A stretch of DNA of 64,000 bases from JAJCYX01 sp965243825 (GTDB taxonomy: Bacteria > Chloroflexota > Dehalococcoidia > Lucifugimonadales > Lucifugimonadaceae), in NCBI GenBank assembly GCA_965243825.1, contig CBDEVT010000001.1, positions 2,852,001-2,916,000 of the forward strand. The letters run 5' to 3'. How positions within the stretch are numbered: position 1 is the stretch's first letter; every line of letters starts with the position of its first letter. The notes below the pieces were generated by a model. It had not been told where the DNA came from and did not search any database. It saw only the letters and a list, made by a program, of their open reading frames with translations. The translations under genes and the position numbers were made by a program. Of the stretch, positions 50,944 to 60,165 are shown piece after piece.

Positions 50944-52575
50944 ATGCCACTGATTCACAACAACGACGAGATTCCGCTGAGCGAAGGCAAAACGCTTTTC
51001 GACTATGCAGATGAACTCGCAGTCCGCGTTCCTACGTCTTGCGGACGTACCGGCGAGTGCCACGAGTGCATCGTCGAGGTTAAGCGCGGAATGGAAGGTC
51101 TCAACGACCTGGATCACACAGAAAGCTTCCTCCGGGGAAATTACCGACTCGCTTGCCGAGCTGCTGTACAGGATGTGACCGCTGAGATTGAGTTTGCTGT
51201 CCTGCGTCGACAGCCGCGCATTCTGACCAGGGGAATCAGGCGGAACGACGTTGAGCCTCAACCCGTTGTCTACCGAGAAGATGATGATGTGATCTACCTT
51301 GGTCCAGAAGGGCCGAAGAAGATCGACCGCTATCGCGGTCGGATTCTTGGCATCGCGGCCGATATCGGAACGACCACTGTGGTGATGAACCTGGTCGACC
51401 TTGAAACCGCTGAAACGATCTACACAGCGTCGTTTGAGAATCCCCAACGGTTTGGTGGTTCTGATGTGATGAATCGGATCTCGTACGACGGTGGCGAATT
51501 TCGTGGCGAACTCGCTGCAGTAATGATCTCATCGATCAACTTCGAGATCGGAGAGATGGTCAAGAATCTGAAGATCAGGCGCAGGCAGATATATGAGCTT
51601 GTGGTCGTTGGCAATGCGACCATGCGCGAGATCTTCTTTGGATTTGACGTCCAGTTAATCGGTCAGAAACCTTACAAGTCTCCCGTTGAGCTTGAGTTCA
51701 GAGATGGCAAACGTGACTCCACCGCCCTGCACGCCCGCGCGGCTGATCTTGGAGTGCGTATTCACCCTGAAGGCTACGTGTACGGCGGCCCGTTGATCGG
51801 TTCTCATGTCGGTTCTGATGTGACCGCCGACCTGCTGGCCATCGCGATGGAGAAGCAGGACGCCCCTGTGATCCTCGTCGATGTCGGCACTAACACAGAG
51901 GTCATTGTCGGCAACAAAGATCGTCTACTTGCGGCTTCCTGCCCGGCTGGACCTGCCTTTGAGGGCGGTGAAGTCACCTACGGCATGCCTGGCTATGATG
52001 GCGCCGTCGAGAAGTTTAAGTTCAATGGTGACAAAGCGGAAGTCGGCGTCATCGGCGACGTACAGCCTTCGGGTATCTGCGGTTCAGGGCTGATCGACCT
52101 ACTGGCAGAACTCAGGCGCACCGACAGGATGACTGAGTTGGGTCAACTGGAAGCTGGTACGAACGCCTTCACGTTCCACGAGGGAAACCGTCTCACCCTT
52201 TCCCGCTCTGATATCTCTGCCCTTGCACAGGCCAAAGCCGCCAACTACTGTGGCCAATCGATAGTCTTACGACAGTTTGGGTTGCAATTGGACGAGTACG
52301 AGGCCCTGTATCTCGCCGGCGGATTCGCGAACTACGTGAACGAGTCCAACGCTCGTGACATCGGGTTCATCGCAGGTGTGCCGCTCGATAAGATCAAGAA
52401 AGTGGGAAACGCCTCACTTGAAGGCGCGACGATCATGTTGCTTTCCGGACCAAAGCGTCGCGAAATGGAAGAGTTTGTTCAGAGCATCGAGCACGTGGAA
52501 CTTGAGACAACGCCAGATTTCTTCGAACTATTCGTTGAAGGCTGTCAGTTCAAGCCTTTGACACTACCTGCCTAA
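50944..52575 (+). CDS. Ferredoxin-ASKHA corrinoid reductive activator (RACE, DUF4445)
   Basis: 543 aa. N-terminal 2Fe-2S ferredoxin domain with Cys33, 39, 42 and 71 (SCGRTGECHEC and LACRA), a linker, then the ASKHA ATPase-like domain: GIAADIGTTTVVMNLVD, VVGNATMREIFFG, LVDVGTNTEVIVG, GGEVTYGMPG and GICGSGLIDLLAEL. RACE/RamA-type proteins use ATP to return accidentally oxidised cob(II)amide to the active Co(I) state. The ATG at 50944 has no clear Shine-Dalgarno. It is the last gene of the cluster, followed by a bidirectional terminator. Confidence 0.93.
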   Translation: MPLIHNNDEIPLSEGKTLFDYADELAVRVPTSCGRTGECHECIVEVKRGMEGLNDLDHTESFLRGNYRLACRAAVQDVTAEIEFAVLRRQPRILTRGIRRNDVEPQPVVYREDDDVIYLGPEGPKKIDRYRGRILGIAADIGTTTVVMNLVDLETAETIYTASFENPQRFGGSDVMNRISYDGGEFRGELAAVMISSINFEIGEMVKNLKIRRRQIYELVVVGNATMREIFFGFDVQLIGQKPYKSPVELEFRDGKRDSTALHARAADLGVRIHPEGYVYGGPLIGSHVGSDVTADLLAIAMEKQDAPVILVDVGTNTEVIVGNKDRLLAASCPAGPAFEGGEVTYGMPGYDGAVEKFKFNGDKAEVGVIGDVQPSGICGSGLIDLLAELRRTDRMTELGQLEAGTNAFTFHEGNRLTLSRSDISALAQAKAANYCGQSIVLRQFGLQLDEYEALYLAGGFANYVNESNARDIGFIAGVPLDKIKKVGNASLEGATIMLLSGPKRREMEEFVQSIEHVELETTPDFFELFVEGCQFKPLTLPA

Positions 52576-52636
52576 ATCGCACATGGTCGACCGTTGCACT
52601 CACGCAGGGTTTCGCTCGATTCTGACGCAAATAAAA

Positions 52637-52675
52637 GCGCCCGAGCACGTATTCAATGCCCGGGCGCCCTTTTTT
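52637..52675. terminator. Bidirectional intrinsic terminator
   Basis: An 11-bp GC-rich stem with one mismatch (52637-52647 with 52657-52667) is followed by TTTTTT on the plus strand; AATAAAA before it gives a T-run on the minus strand. It separates the convergent corrinoid cluster and thioredoxin gene. Confidence 0.9.
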
Positions 52676-52689
52676 CAGTCAGAGTTGAA

Positions 52690-53016
52690 CTACGCCAGCG
52701 CTTTCTCAAGTCGCTGCTGCAGAACGCTCTTCGGAACAGCCCCGACCACCTGGTCTACAGGGTTACCACCCTTGAAGATCAAGAGTGTCGGGATGCTCCG
52801 CACGCCATACTTGGCTGAGGTCTGTGGGTTGAAGTCCACGTTCAGCTTTGTGAACTTGACCTTCCCGTCGAACTCACTCGCCAGTTCGTCTACAACAGGC
52901 GCAATCATCTTGCACGGTCCACACCACTCTGCCCAGAAGTCCACAAGTACAGGGACCTCAGAGTCAAGAACACTGGTCTGAAACTCCGCGTCATCTACGT
53001 TTACTGGCTTTGCCAT
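52690..53016 (-). CDS. trxA: Thioredoxin
   Basis: 108 aa. Classical thioredoxin with active site Trp31-Cys-Gly-Pro-Cys35 (FWAEWCGPCKM) and cis-Pro in YGVRSIPTLLIFKGG. It reduces protein disulfides in the cytosol using thioredoxin reductase, which is not in the window. It starts 163 bp after the nuoG-like stop and may be part of or follow that operon. A terminator lies just past its stop. Confidence 0.97.
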   Translation of the reverse strand: MAKPVNVDDAEFQTSVLDSEVPVLVDFWAEWCGPCKMIAPVVDELASEFDGKVKFTKLNVDFNPQTSAKYGVRSIPTLLIFKGGNPVDQVVGAVPKSVLQQRLEKALA

Positions 53017-53179
53017 TTAGTCTTTCCCTTCAGAAGCCTTCACTTTGAAAGCCCATGCCGAAACGCTCGTGCTTGTTCGGCGATTCACATAGTTAGATAG
53101 CATTTCGCCGTTTGAGATTCAGGTCTGCGCTGACCTATCTCACCAAACTTACCCTGAACAGCCGGTCTACTGGCAGAAA

Positions 53180-55876
53180 TCAGTCTGCTGCGACCTCAGT
53201 TCCGCTACTAACCGGCGCTTTAACTAGAGTAACACTTCGCAGTTCTAATCCGGGTACGGAAGGCGACGGATCAGGGTCCGTGCTGTCCTGCATTGCGGAC
53301 GCAACATTGGCGAACAGTTCTGTCGCTGCCACGAAGCCCTGGTGAGGCATATCCAACTCAGCGAAGCCCGTGATCACTTCGACATCCCCTGCCGCCACGA
53401 TGCGAACCCGGTCTCCGGCCACAATACCGGCCTGTTGCGCATCAGCGCTGTTCAGGTGTACGACCTCGTCTCGACTTGCGTAGTTCATTTCGCCACGGCG
53501 CAGCACCTGCATATCTCGTTCAGGCTGATGCAATACACGCCCCGGTAACAGTGTGAGTCCGTCTTTCGAACTCTCAGGTGTAGCCAGTTCGAACTCCATA
53601 TCGACAAACTCTGGCAGTTCAGCATCAGAATCGTCGGTAAACAGTACGGAAGTACCTCCGTGTTCCTCGGACGGACACGGTACCTGGATACCCTTTTCGG
53701 CCAACCGTCCATAAGAGAGACCGGCATATGCAGGCACTTTCCGAACTATCTCGTTGAAGACTTCTTCAGAATCAGCGAATTCGAAGCCTTCGGCGTTCAT
53801 GGAACCTGCGACCAATGAGATAAGTTCCCAACCAGCTCTCTCGTCGTGTTTACGTTCTGCAGCTTGCCTTACTTGTTGCACTCGCCGTTCGAGGTTCGTC
53901 ACGGTCGATGTCTGCTCAGCGTAGGTTGCGGCCGGCACAACGACTTTGGCAGATGCGGTCCATTCCGAATCAAATACCGAAGAAACGGCGAGAAAGTCCA
54001 ATGATCGGAGGGCGTGGTTGACGTCACCGTACGTTGAAAGTCCAGCGTCCATACCGTCAGCCATAACCAGGGCAGCTTTGATCTCCCCTGCCCTCATCCT
54101 GTCGAAGATCGCACCAACGCCGTCATCCTGGGCGCAACCCACATCCCAGGAACCCTGCGTGTTGGCGCCAGAATACAGCGGATAGATCCCTCCACCCTGC
54201 TCACCAATGTTGCCGCAGAGTAGGGCGAGGTTGATCACAGCATCGGTGAGAGAGGCTCTGTGTTCCTTACCGACCGTGTCCGCGCCGAACATGATCGCCG
54301 CTGGAGAGTTTGCGGCATATGTTCGTGCGGCGCGTCGCAGGCGATTCTCATCGACCCCGCAGACATCAGCGACTTTGCCAGGATCGAAATCCCAGAGGGA
54401 CTGCTTCATCTCGTCAGAATCTTGGGCCTCATCTACCGCGGTCTCGTGGTCCTCAAGCGATTCATCGGAGATGATTCGAGCCATACCTGCTACAAGAAGG
54501 TGCTCTGTTCCGGGGCGAACTTTGATCCACTCTGTGGCATAACGCGTCATCTCGGTTTCCCGAGAATCTATGACTATGATCTTGGCGCCGGCCCTTGCTG
54601 CCTTCTTAGCAGGAACGGCCAGTACGTTCTGTTCCTCGGTTGGATTGCCGCCGACTATCACAATGCATTTGGAAGACTCGAGATCCCATATGGGGTTGGT
54701 TGCACCGGTAGTGCCGAGCCGCTCCTTCATCTTCGAGAAGACTTCTGGAACAGTGTTCAGACCCGAATCGATGTTCCTGGTACCGATTACATCTCGAGCA
54801 AACCTGGCAGCAAGATAGTTATCTTCGTTTGATCCGCGTGGCGAAGCGATGATGGCGACTTCATCTGCAGAGAATTTCTTGAGGCCCTCAGCGATAGCGT
54901 TCGCCGCAGCTGGCAAATCGACTTTCTTGAGCATTCCGTCTTCACGAACGTAAGACGTCTTCAGGCGACTCTTATCGTTGGGGTAGTCATATGCGAACTT
55001 GCCCTTGAAGCAGGCCTGACCACGATTGGCCTCACCAGAAAGGTCGCCACGGAACCGGATCACCTTATCGAACCGGTTAACTTCGGCAACCATCTCGCAG
55101 CCAACGGAACAGTTGGTGCACACGGTGGAGACCTGCGTTTTCGCCTTCTCCCACTTGTATTCACGTTCCACAAGAGCGCCGGTTGGGCAGACATCGATAC
55201 AAGCGCCACAAAATTCGCAGCCGGATTCGAGCAGTGATGTGCCGTGTGACGTCCCGACCAGTGCGACCCCAGAGCGGCTCGTGAGGGTGAGAGCAGTGTC
55301 GAACCTGACCTCTTCACAAACCCGAACACACCTGGCGCAGACGATACAGAGGTTGTAGTCCCGATCATAGAACGGGTCGTCAGTGTGGATCGGAAGGTTG
55401 CGGCGGTGGTAGTTCAGAGGTGTCCGTAGATCCAGCTCAAGTAACCGAACGGTGTCTTTGAGTTCACAACGTTCGTTCTTCGGGCATATCGTGCAACGGT
55501 CAGTGACAGCTACGTGGCGTTGACAGATGTCTTGCGGGCCACAGAGCTCAATACGGTGGCATGTGAGACAGCCGTGCGGGTGCTCCGACATCAGCATGTC
55601 GATGATGCCCTGCCGGATACCGGTGACCTCTTCGGAATTAGTGGTCACCTGCATGTCTGCGGCAGCAGGAAGCGTGCAGGAGGCGGTGGTCATCTTCCGA
55701 CCGTTGCTCTCGGTCTCGACGATGCAGGCGCGACAGGCGCCGTAAGGCTTCATCTCAGGGAAGTAACACAGATAAGGGATGTAGACGCCAGCGTCGATTG
55801 CGGCCTGCAGCACCGTCTGCCCGGGCTTGGCGGTTACCTCTTTACCGTCTATCGAAAATGTGATGTCGTCAGCCAT
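53180..55876 (-). CDS. nuoG: NuoG-like Fe-S/molybdopterin-fold subunit without catalytic Cys/Sec
   Basis: 898 aa. N-terminal 2Fe-2S ferredoxin domain (YLCYFPEMKPYGACRAC), a Cys/His-rich NADH-dehydrogenase-G segment (HGCLTCHRIELCGPQDIC and CTICPKNERCELKD), two 4Fe-4S clusters (LCIVCARCVRVC and CEFCGACIDVCPTGAL), a further 4Fe-4S (VCTNCSVGC) and a molybdopterin-oxidoreductase-like domain. Where formate dehydrogenases carry Cys or Sec and His (VCH), this reads IDSGLNTVPEVFS, so formate oxidation is unlikely. It is best seen as NuoG of an NADH-dehydrogenase module with NuoF and NuoE just upstream. Confidence 0.85.
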   Translation of the reverse strand: MADDITFSIDGKEVTAKPGQTVLQAAIDAGVYIPYLCYFPEMKPYGACRACIVETESNGRKMTTASCTLPAAADMQVTTNSEEVTGIRQGIIDMLMSEHPHGCLTCHRIELCGPQDICQRHVAVTDRCTICPKNERCELKDTVRLLELDLRTPLNYHRRNLPIHTDDPFYDRDYNLCIVCARCVRVCEEVRFDTALTLTSRSGVALVGTSHGTSLLESGCEFCGACIDVCPTGALVEREYKWEKAKTQVSTVCTNCSVGCEMVAEVNRFDKVIRFRGDLSGEANRGQACFKGKFAYDYPNDKSRLKTSYVREDGMLKKVDLPAAANAIAEGLKKFSADEVAIIASPRGSNEDNYLAARFARDVIGTRNIDSGLNTVPEVFSKMKERLGTTGATNPIWDLESSKCIVIVGGNPTEEQNVLAVPAKKAARAGAKIIVIDSRETEMTRYATEWIKVRPGTEHLLVAGMARIISDESLEDHETAVDEAQDSDEMKQSLWDFDPGKVADVCGVDENRLRRAARTYAANSPAAIMFGADTVGKEHRASLTDAVINLALLCGNIGEQGGGIYPLYSGANTQGSWDVGCAQDDGVGAIFDRMRAGEIKAALVMADGMDAGLSTYGDVNHALRSLDFLAVSSVFDSEWTASAKVVVPAATYAEQTSTVTNLERRVQQVRQAAERKHDERAGWELISLVAGSMNAEGFEFADSEEVFNEIVRKVPAYAGLSYGRLAEKGIQVPCPSEEHGGTSVLFTDDSDAELPEFVDMEFELATPESSKDGLTLLPGRVLHQPERDMQVLRRGEMNYASRDEVVHLNSADAQQAGIVAGDRVRIVAAGDVEVITGFAELDMPHQGFVAATELFANVASAMQDSTDPDPSPSVPGLELRSVTLVKAPVSSGTEVAAD

Positions 55877-55982
55877 TACCAGTCCTGTCGGATGCGTGTC
55901 GACGTATCAGTTCGTTTCATCTATTCCTGTGCCTGACGCTATTTGCATTAACGCTTCAAAACGACGCCAAAGCGAAAAAAGA

Positions 55983-57704
55983 TCAGGGACGTGTTCTTGT
56001 TGGCATGATCATCGATCCATCACCAAACGATCCGGATGGAGCGAGCGAACCAGCCATTCGCTCTTCGAATTCGTCTCCAAAGTATTTGAGCGCAGACGAC
56101 ACCGGGTTGTAGCCCAGCTGGCCGTGACCGCAGAGCGATCCGATTTTCATGTTGGTTCCAACCTTCTCAATCAGCTGCAGATCACCAGGTCTCGGTTCGT
56201 TCTTGCACATACGATCAAGAACTTCGAGCATGTGTGTGTTGCCCAGCCTGCAAGGGAAACACTTTCCGCACGACTCGAACTGGGTGAATGCAATCAACGA
56301 GCGAATCAGGTCGACTACGTCCGTCTTCTCGTTTCCGACAATGATGCCGCCAGATCCGAGAATCGCTCCCGCCTTTGACATCTCGTCGAAATCGATTGCC
56401 GTGTCAAACCCTTCTTCACCCAGGACTCCCCCAAGTGGTCCGCCGGTCTGTAGCACCTTGATGCGTTCACCGCCGATGACCCCACCACCGACTTCTTCAA
56501 GTACCTGGCGAATGGTCATGCCCATTGCCACTTCGTACATGCCTGGCCGCTTGATATGGCCAGAGAGGCAGACGATTGCGGTCCCAGAGGATGTCTCTGT
56601 GCCGATCGATTTGAACCAATCGGCACTGTTGCTGACGATCGACGGCACATAAGAGATCGTCTTGACGTTGTTGATATTGGTGGGCTTCTGCCACAGACCA
56701 GCTGCGGCCGGGAATGGCGGCTTGAAGCGCGGGGTTGATCGTTTGCCCTCGATCGCCTCCATCAAAGCCGTCTCTTCACCTGCGACGTAGGAATCGCCAG
56801 TCAGCGAGACCTCCATCTCGAATGAAAAGTTGCTTCCGAGTATGTTTTTGCCAAGCAGGCCGGCATCGTAAGCGTCTTTGATCGCTTTACGTGTCGCTTC
56901 AATCGGAATTTCGTGACCCTGTCGAATGAACACATAACCGTGCGTGGAGTTGGTGGCGTAACCGTTAATGATCAGGCCCTCAATCAACATGTGAGGATCG
57001 TTCTCTAGAATTCCTTTGTCGTTGAATGCGCCGGGGTCGCCCTCTTCGCAGTTGCATAGCACGTATTTGACGGGGGCTTTGTTGGGCGCAAGGAAACTCC
57101 ACTTAACGCCAGTTGGAAATGCGGCTCCACCGCGACCACGAAGACCGGACGCCTTCACCTCATCAACGATGCTCTCCGGCGTCTGTTCGCTTAGCGCGTT
57201 GTTGAGTGCGGCATAGCCCCCGTTCGCGATGTAGTGAAGTAGGCTTCGCGGGTTCGTCGAGCCGAAATTCCGGGTGACGATGCGAGTCTGCTTACCAAAT
57301 GAATCGAGGTCTTCGATATGAGGCAAACCAGCCGGTCCGGCCTCACGATCGCCCCAGAAAGCGAAGGCCTTCTCAACAACCGGTTGACCGTCTTTAACGT
57401 GCTTGCGAACGATCTCCGATGCAGTTTCGGGTGTGACGTTGCCGTACAGGACTCTCGGCTGACCTGGCATCTGAACGTCAACAATAGGTTCCAGATACAT
57501 GAGGCCAATTGCGCTAACCGGCGTCACGTTTGCTTCAGTACCGTAAGAATCCACGGCTTCCTTGACAGCCGCCAGTACTTCGTCTGAGCCCGCTGCCTGA
57601 CCCGAAGTACCGCCCTGCACTCTTATCCAGGGCGTATCAGACTCCGAAAGCTCTGCCCATCGGGCCTTGGCTTTTTCGACCAGTTCCTCGAACTTTGAGG
57701 CCAT
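55983..57704 (-). CDS. nuoF: NuoF-type NADH-binding FMN/Fe-S subunit
   Basis: 573 aa. An N-terminal thioredoxin-like extension of about 140 residues lacks the Cys set. The flavoprotein core follows: FMN motif SGLRGRGGAAFPTGVKW, NADH site KYVLCNCEEGDPGAFND, then 4Fe-4S cysteines ESCGKCFPCRLG and a late SLCGHG. It oxidises NADH and passes electrons through the NuoE and NuoG clusters. The upstream nuoE is 22 bp away. The gene order E-F-G resembles complex I or soluble hydrogenase/formate-dehydrogenase diaphorase modules. Confidence 0.92.
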   Translation of the reverse strand: MASKFEELVEKAKARWAELSESDTPWIRVQGGTSGQAAGSDEVLAAVKEAVDSYGTEANVTPVSAIGLMYLEPIVDVQMPGQPRVLYGNVTPETASEIVRKHVKDGQPVVEKAFAFWGDREAGPAGLPHIEDLDSFGKQTRIVTRNFGSTNPRSLLHYIANGGYAALNNALSEQTPESIVDEVKASGLRGRGGAAFPTGVKWSFLAPNKAPVKYVLCNCEEGDPGAFNDKGILENDPHMLIEGLIINGYATNSTHGYVFIRQGHEIPIEATRKAIKDAYDAGLLGKNILGSNFSFEMEVSLTGDSYVAGEETALMEAIEGKRSTPRFKPPFPAAAGLWQKPTNINNVKTISYVPSIVSNSADWFKSIGTETSSGTAIVCLSGHIKRPGMYEVAMGMTIRQVLEEVGGGVIGGERIKVLQTGGPLGGVLGEEGFDTAIDFDEMSKAGAILGSGGIIVGNEKTDVVDLIRSLIAFTQFESCGKCFPCRLGNTHMLEVLDRMCKNEPRPGDLQLIEKVGTNMKIGSLCGHGQLGYNPVSSALKYFGDEFEERMAGSLAPSGSFGDGSMIMPTRTRP

Positions 57705-57726
57705 TAAGGAGTCCTGTCCTGATCCG

Positions 57727-58272
57727 CTAGTGAGATTCGCCGTTGCTTGTCCGAAGCCCTGCCGCTAATTCAGCAGCCGATTCCGGTGTAACTCGGCCCT
57801 TCATAATGTGGTCGACCGCGATGACTGGCGCGTTAGCGCATGCGCCGAGACAGGTGCTGTACCTGAGAGTCACCGAGCCGTCTTCTGTCGTCGCTTCTTC
57901 ATCAATACCCAGTTCGTCCTGTACGGCTTTGAGTACCTTCTGGCCACCCAGGAGGTGGCAGCTTGGTCCCCAGCAGACATCAAGCGTCACGCGTCCCGGT
58001 GGGGTGAACCTGAAGTTGGTGTAAAAAGATGCGACGCTCCATACCTCGTTAATTGACGTTTTGGAGTAGTCGGCAACCTCTTCGATCGCCTCGTCGGGAA
58101 TGTAGTGAAGAGCATCCTGCACCGCGAGAAGCGACGAAAGAACGGTCACAGTTGGCTGCTGCTGGGATGAGACGGCATGTCTGATCCGCTCTCGCAGCTT
58201 CGTCGATGTGTCCTTGTCAGCGGTGGTCAAAAGTGTCTCTCGCGGAGCCCTGGTTGAGTCGATCCGGAACAT
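57727..58272 (-). CDS. nuoE: NuoE-type 2Fe-2S thioredoxin-like subunit
   Basis: 181 aa. A helical N-terminal half (LLAVQDALHYIPDEAIEEVA) and a thioredoxin-like 2Fe-2S domain with cysteines in VCWGPSCHLLGG and STCLGACANAP. It partners NuoF. The ATG at 58272 has no clear ribosome site; a TTG about 15 codons in, behind GAGAGAC, is an alternative. First gene of the E-F-G operon. Confidence 0.9.
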   Translation of the reverse strand: MFRIDSTRAPRETLLTTADKDTSTKLRERIRHAVSSQQQPTVTVLSSLLAVQDALHYIPDEAIEEVADYSKTSINEVWSVASFYTNFRFTPPGRVTLDVCWGPSCHLLGGQKVLKAVQDELGIDEEATTEDGSVTLRYSTCLGACANAPVIAVDHIMKGRVTPESAAELAAGLRTSNGESH

Positions 58273-58354
58273 ACGGGAGCGACCATTGAGAATTCGGTCA
58301 CAATCCTAGCAAAGGGACGGTAGGGGCCACAACGGCAAGAGAATGATTCTGGGT

Positions 58355-59146
58355 TCACACAACTGGCGATATCCCGCCATCCACGTTCAGCGACGTACCG
58401 GTTATGTAGCTGGCTCGCTCCGAACACAGGAAAGCGATTGGTTCACCGGCCTCGTTCGGTTCTCCGCCGCGTCCCATTGGAATCGGCCGTGACCGCTGTT
58501 CCCAGTAGTGTTCAAGTGTGAACGAAGGGTCCTGCTGGTGTCGCCTTTCCCATTGCCGGTAGTTCTGCCTGCTCTTGATCGAGCCTATGCAGACGGTGTT
58601 AACCCTGATGTTGTCTGCAGCGAACTCTTTTGACCATGCTTTCGTCAGCGAGATTCCGGCGGCGCGTGATAGAGCGGTTGGCTGGGAAGCCGCTGCAGAT
58701 GCTTTCCCAGCCGGAGTCGTGATGTTGACCACTGCTCCGCCGCCTGCCGCCTTCATGTGAGGCAGGACGGCTCTCATGCAGTAAATGGCTCCGAACACCT
58801 TTAACTGAAGATCCGCGGTCAACACCTCATCGGTTACATCCTCGAATGCGTTCGCGTTTCCGCTCCCGGCATTGTTCACCAGCGCATCGACTCTGCCCCA
58901 ACGTTCCACAACCTGCTGCACCATCGATGTCACCTGGGTTTCGACTGTCACGTCGGCGGAGAATCCGACAACGTCTGCACCAGTGTCTGATGAGATCTCA
59001 GCAGCAGCGGAGTCCAGATCTCTCTGGTTTCGCGCCACAAGGGCTACTCGCGTACCCTCCCTGGCAAATGCTTCAGCAGCGCCGCGACCGATGCCAAACG
59101 AGCCGCCGGTGACGATTACGACCTTGTCCTGCAATCCCAGGTCCAT
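58355..59146 (-). CDS. SDR-family protein lacking the YxxxK dyad (copy 1)
   Basis: 263 aa Rossmann protein of the short-chain dehydrogenase family: cofactor loop TGGSFGIGRGAA, NNAG strand (LVNNAGSGNA), and a C-terminal FLCSERASYITGTSLNVDGG. The catalytic Tyr and Lys are replaced: the region reads QPTALSRAAGISLTKAW, giving Thr and Arg in the YxxxK slots, and the preceding Ser is Thr (NITTPAG). Classical alcohol dehydrogenation may be lost. It lies 9 bp after its paralogue with AGGA upstream. Confidence 0.85.
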   Translation of the reverse strand: MDLGLQDKVVIVTGGSFGIGRGAAEAFAREGTRVALVARNQRDLDSAAAEISSDTGADVVGFSADVTVETQVTSMVQQVVERWGRVDALVNNAGSGNANAFEDVTDEVLTADLQLKVFGAIYCMRAVLPHMKAAGGGAVVNITTPAGKASAAASQPTALSRAAGISLTKAWSKEFAADNIRVNTVCIGSIKSRQNYRQWERRHQQDPSFTLEHYWEQRSRPIPMGRGGEPNEAGEPIAFLCSERASYITGTSLNVDGGISPVV

Positions 59147-59155
59147 TTGGTGTTC

Positions 59156-59950
59156 CTATACGACTGGAGAAGTTCCACCATCTACATTTAGTGAGGCGCC
59201 GGTGATGTAGCTGGCCCGCTCGGAGCAAAGAAACGTAATAGCGTCTCCTGCCTCTTCCGCTTCACCAATTCTGCCCATGGGCACGTTGCCACCGACAGCT
59301 TTCCAATGGTCTTCGAGGCTGTAAGAAGGATCCTTGGCGTTCATCGATTCCCAGCGCACCCGGTGCTGCCCGCTTTTGAGCACACCGACGCAAACCGTGT
59401 TCACCCGAATATTTTCTGGAGCGAATTCCTTTGACCATGCTTTCGTGAGAGAGATACCAGCCGCTCTTGACAGTGAAGTTGGTTGCGAGCCGCCGGCAGA
59501 GGCCTTGCCACCCGGAGTGGTCGTGTTGATGACGGCGGCTGCAGACGATTTCCGCAGATGAGGCAGTGCCTGTCGCATGCAGTAGACGGCACCGAAGACT
59601 TTGAGTTGCAGGTCTTCAGAAAGCTGGTCATTCGTCATGTCTTCAAGCTTCGAAGCGGATGAAGTTCCTGCGTTGTTGACAAGGATGTCGAGACCACCCC
59701 ACTTTTCGACCACGGCGTCGATCGATGATTTAACCGAACTCTCATCGCGAACATCAGTCGATATGCCGATCACGTCCTCGCTTCCGCTCTGAGATTTGAT
59801 TTCGGCAACTGCGGCATCGAGTTTCTCCTGCGTGCGGGCAATGATCGCTACTTTGGCGCCTTCCGCAGCCATTGATGCAGCCGCCGCTTTCCCTATTCCG
59901 TCACTGCCTCCGGTTATGAATGCCACTTTTCCTGAGAGTCCGAGGTCCAT
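59156..59950 (-). CDS. SDR-family protein lacking the YxxxK dyad (copy 2)
   Basis: 264 aa, a clear paralogue of the downstream gene: both begin MDLGL and end with the VDGG-SPVV pattern. Cofactor loop TGGSDGIGKAAA and LVNNAGTSSA are kept. The active-site stretch is QPTSLSRAAGISLTKAW, again without Tyr and Lys. AAGGA precedes the ATG. Tandem duplication with both copies sharing the altered site implies selection for a different function, not decay. Divergent from the aminotransferase gene. Confidence 0.85.
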   Translation of the reverse strand: MDLGLSGKVAFITGGSDGIGKAAAASMAAEGAKVAIIARTQEKLDAAVAEIKSQSGSEDVIGISTDVRDESSVKSSIDAVVEKWGGLDILVNNAGTSSASKLEDMTNDQLSEDLQLKVFGAVYCMRQALPHLRKSSAAAVINTTTPGGKASAGGSQPTSLSRAAGISLTKAWSKEFAPENIRVNTVCVGVLKSGQHRVRWESMNAKDPSYSLEDHWKAVGGNVPMGRIGEAEEAGDAITFLCSERASYITGASLNVDGGTSPVV

Positions 59951-60165
59951 TTGCTTATTCCTTGATTAGCGATGCTGACAGTTGCCTGTAGAGCCCGGTT
60001 GCGACGCCTGCAGATAAGGGTCGGCTCACGCCGCCGGATTATAGCCGCGGGAATGTGTGCAGGCCCGCCGTGTCTTTGTGGCCGCGGCGCAGATAGAATT
60101 CTTCTTCTGCGAAGACTTAACCCTTCTCCAATACCACCAACAGTCGGCAATGCCGCGAAATCAAG

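Noticed and set aside
53180..55876. Formate dehydrogenase alpha subunit
   Set aside because: The molybdopterin region lacks the Cys/Sec-His active site, and nuoE and nuoF are adjacent.
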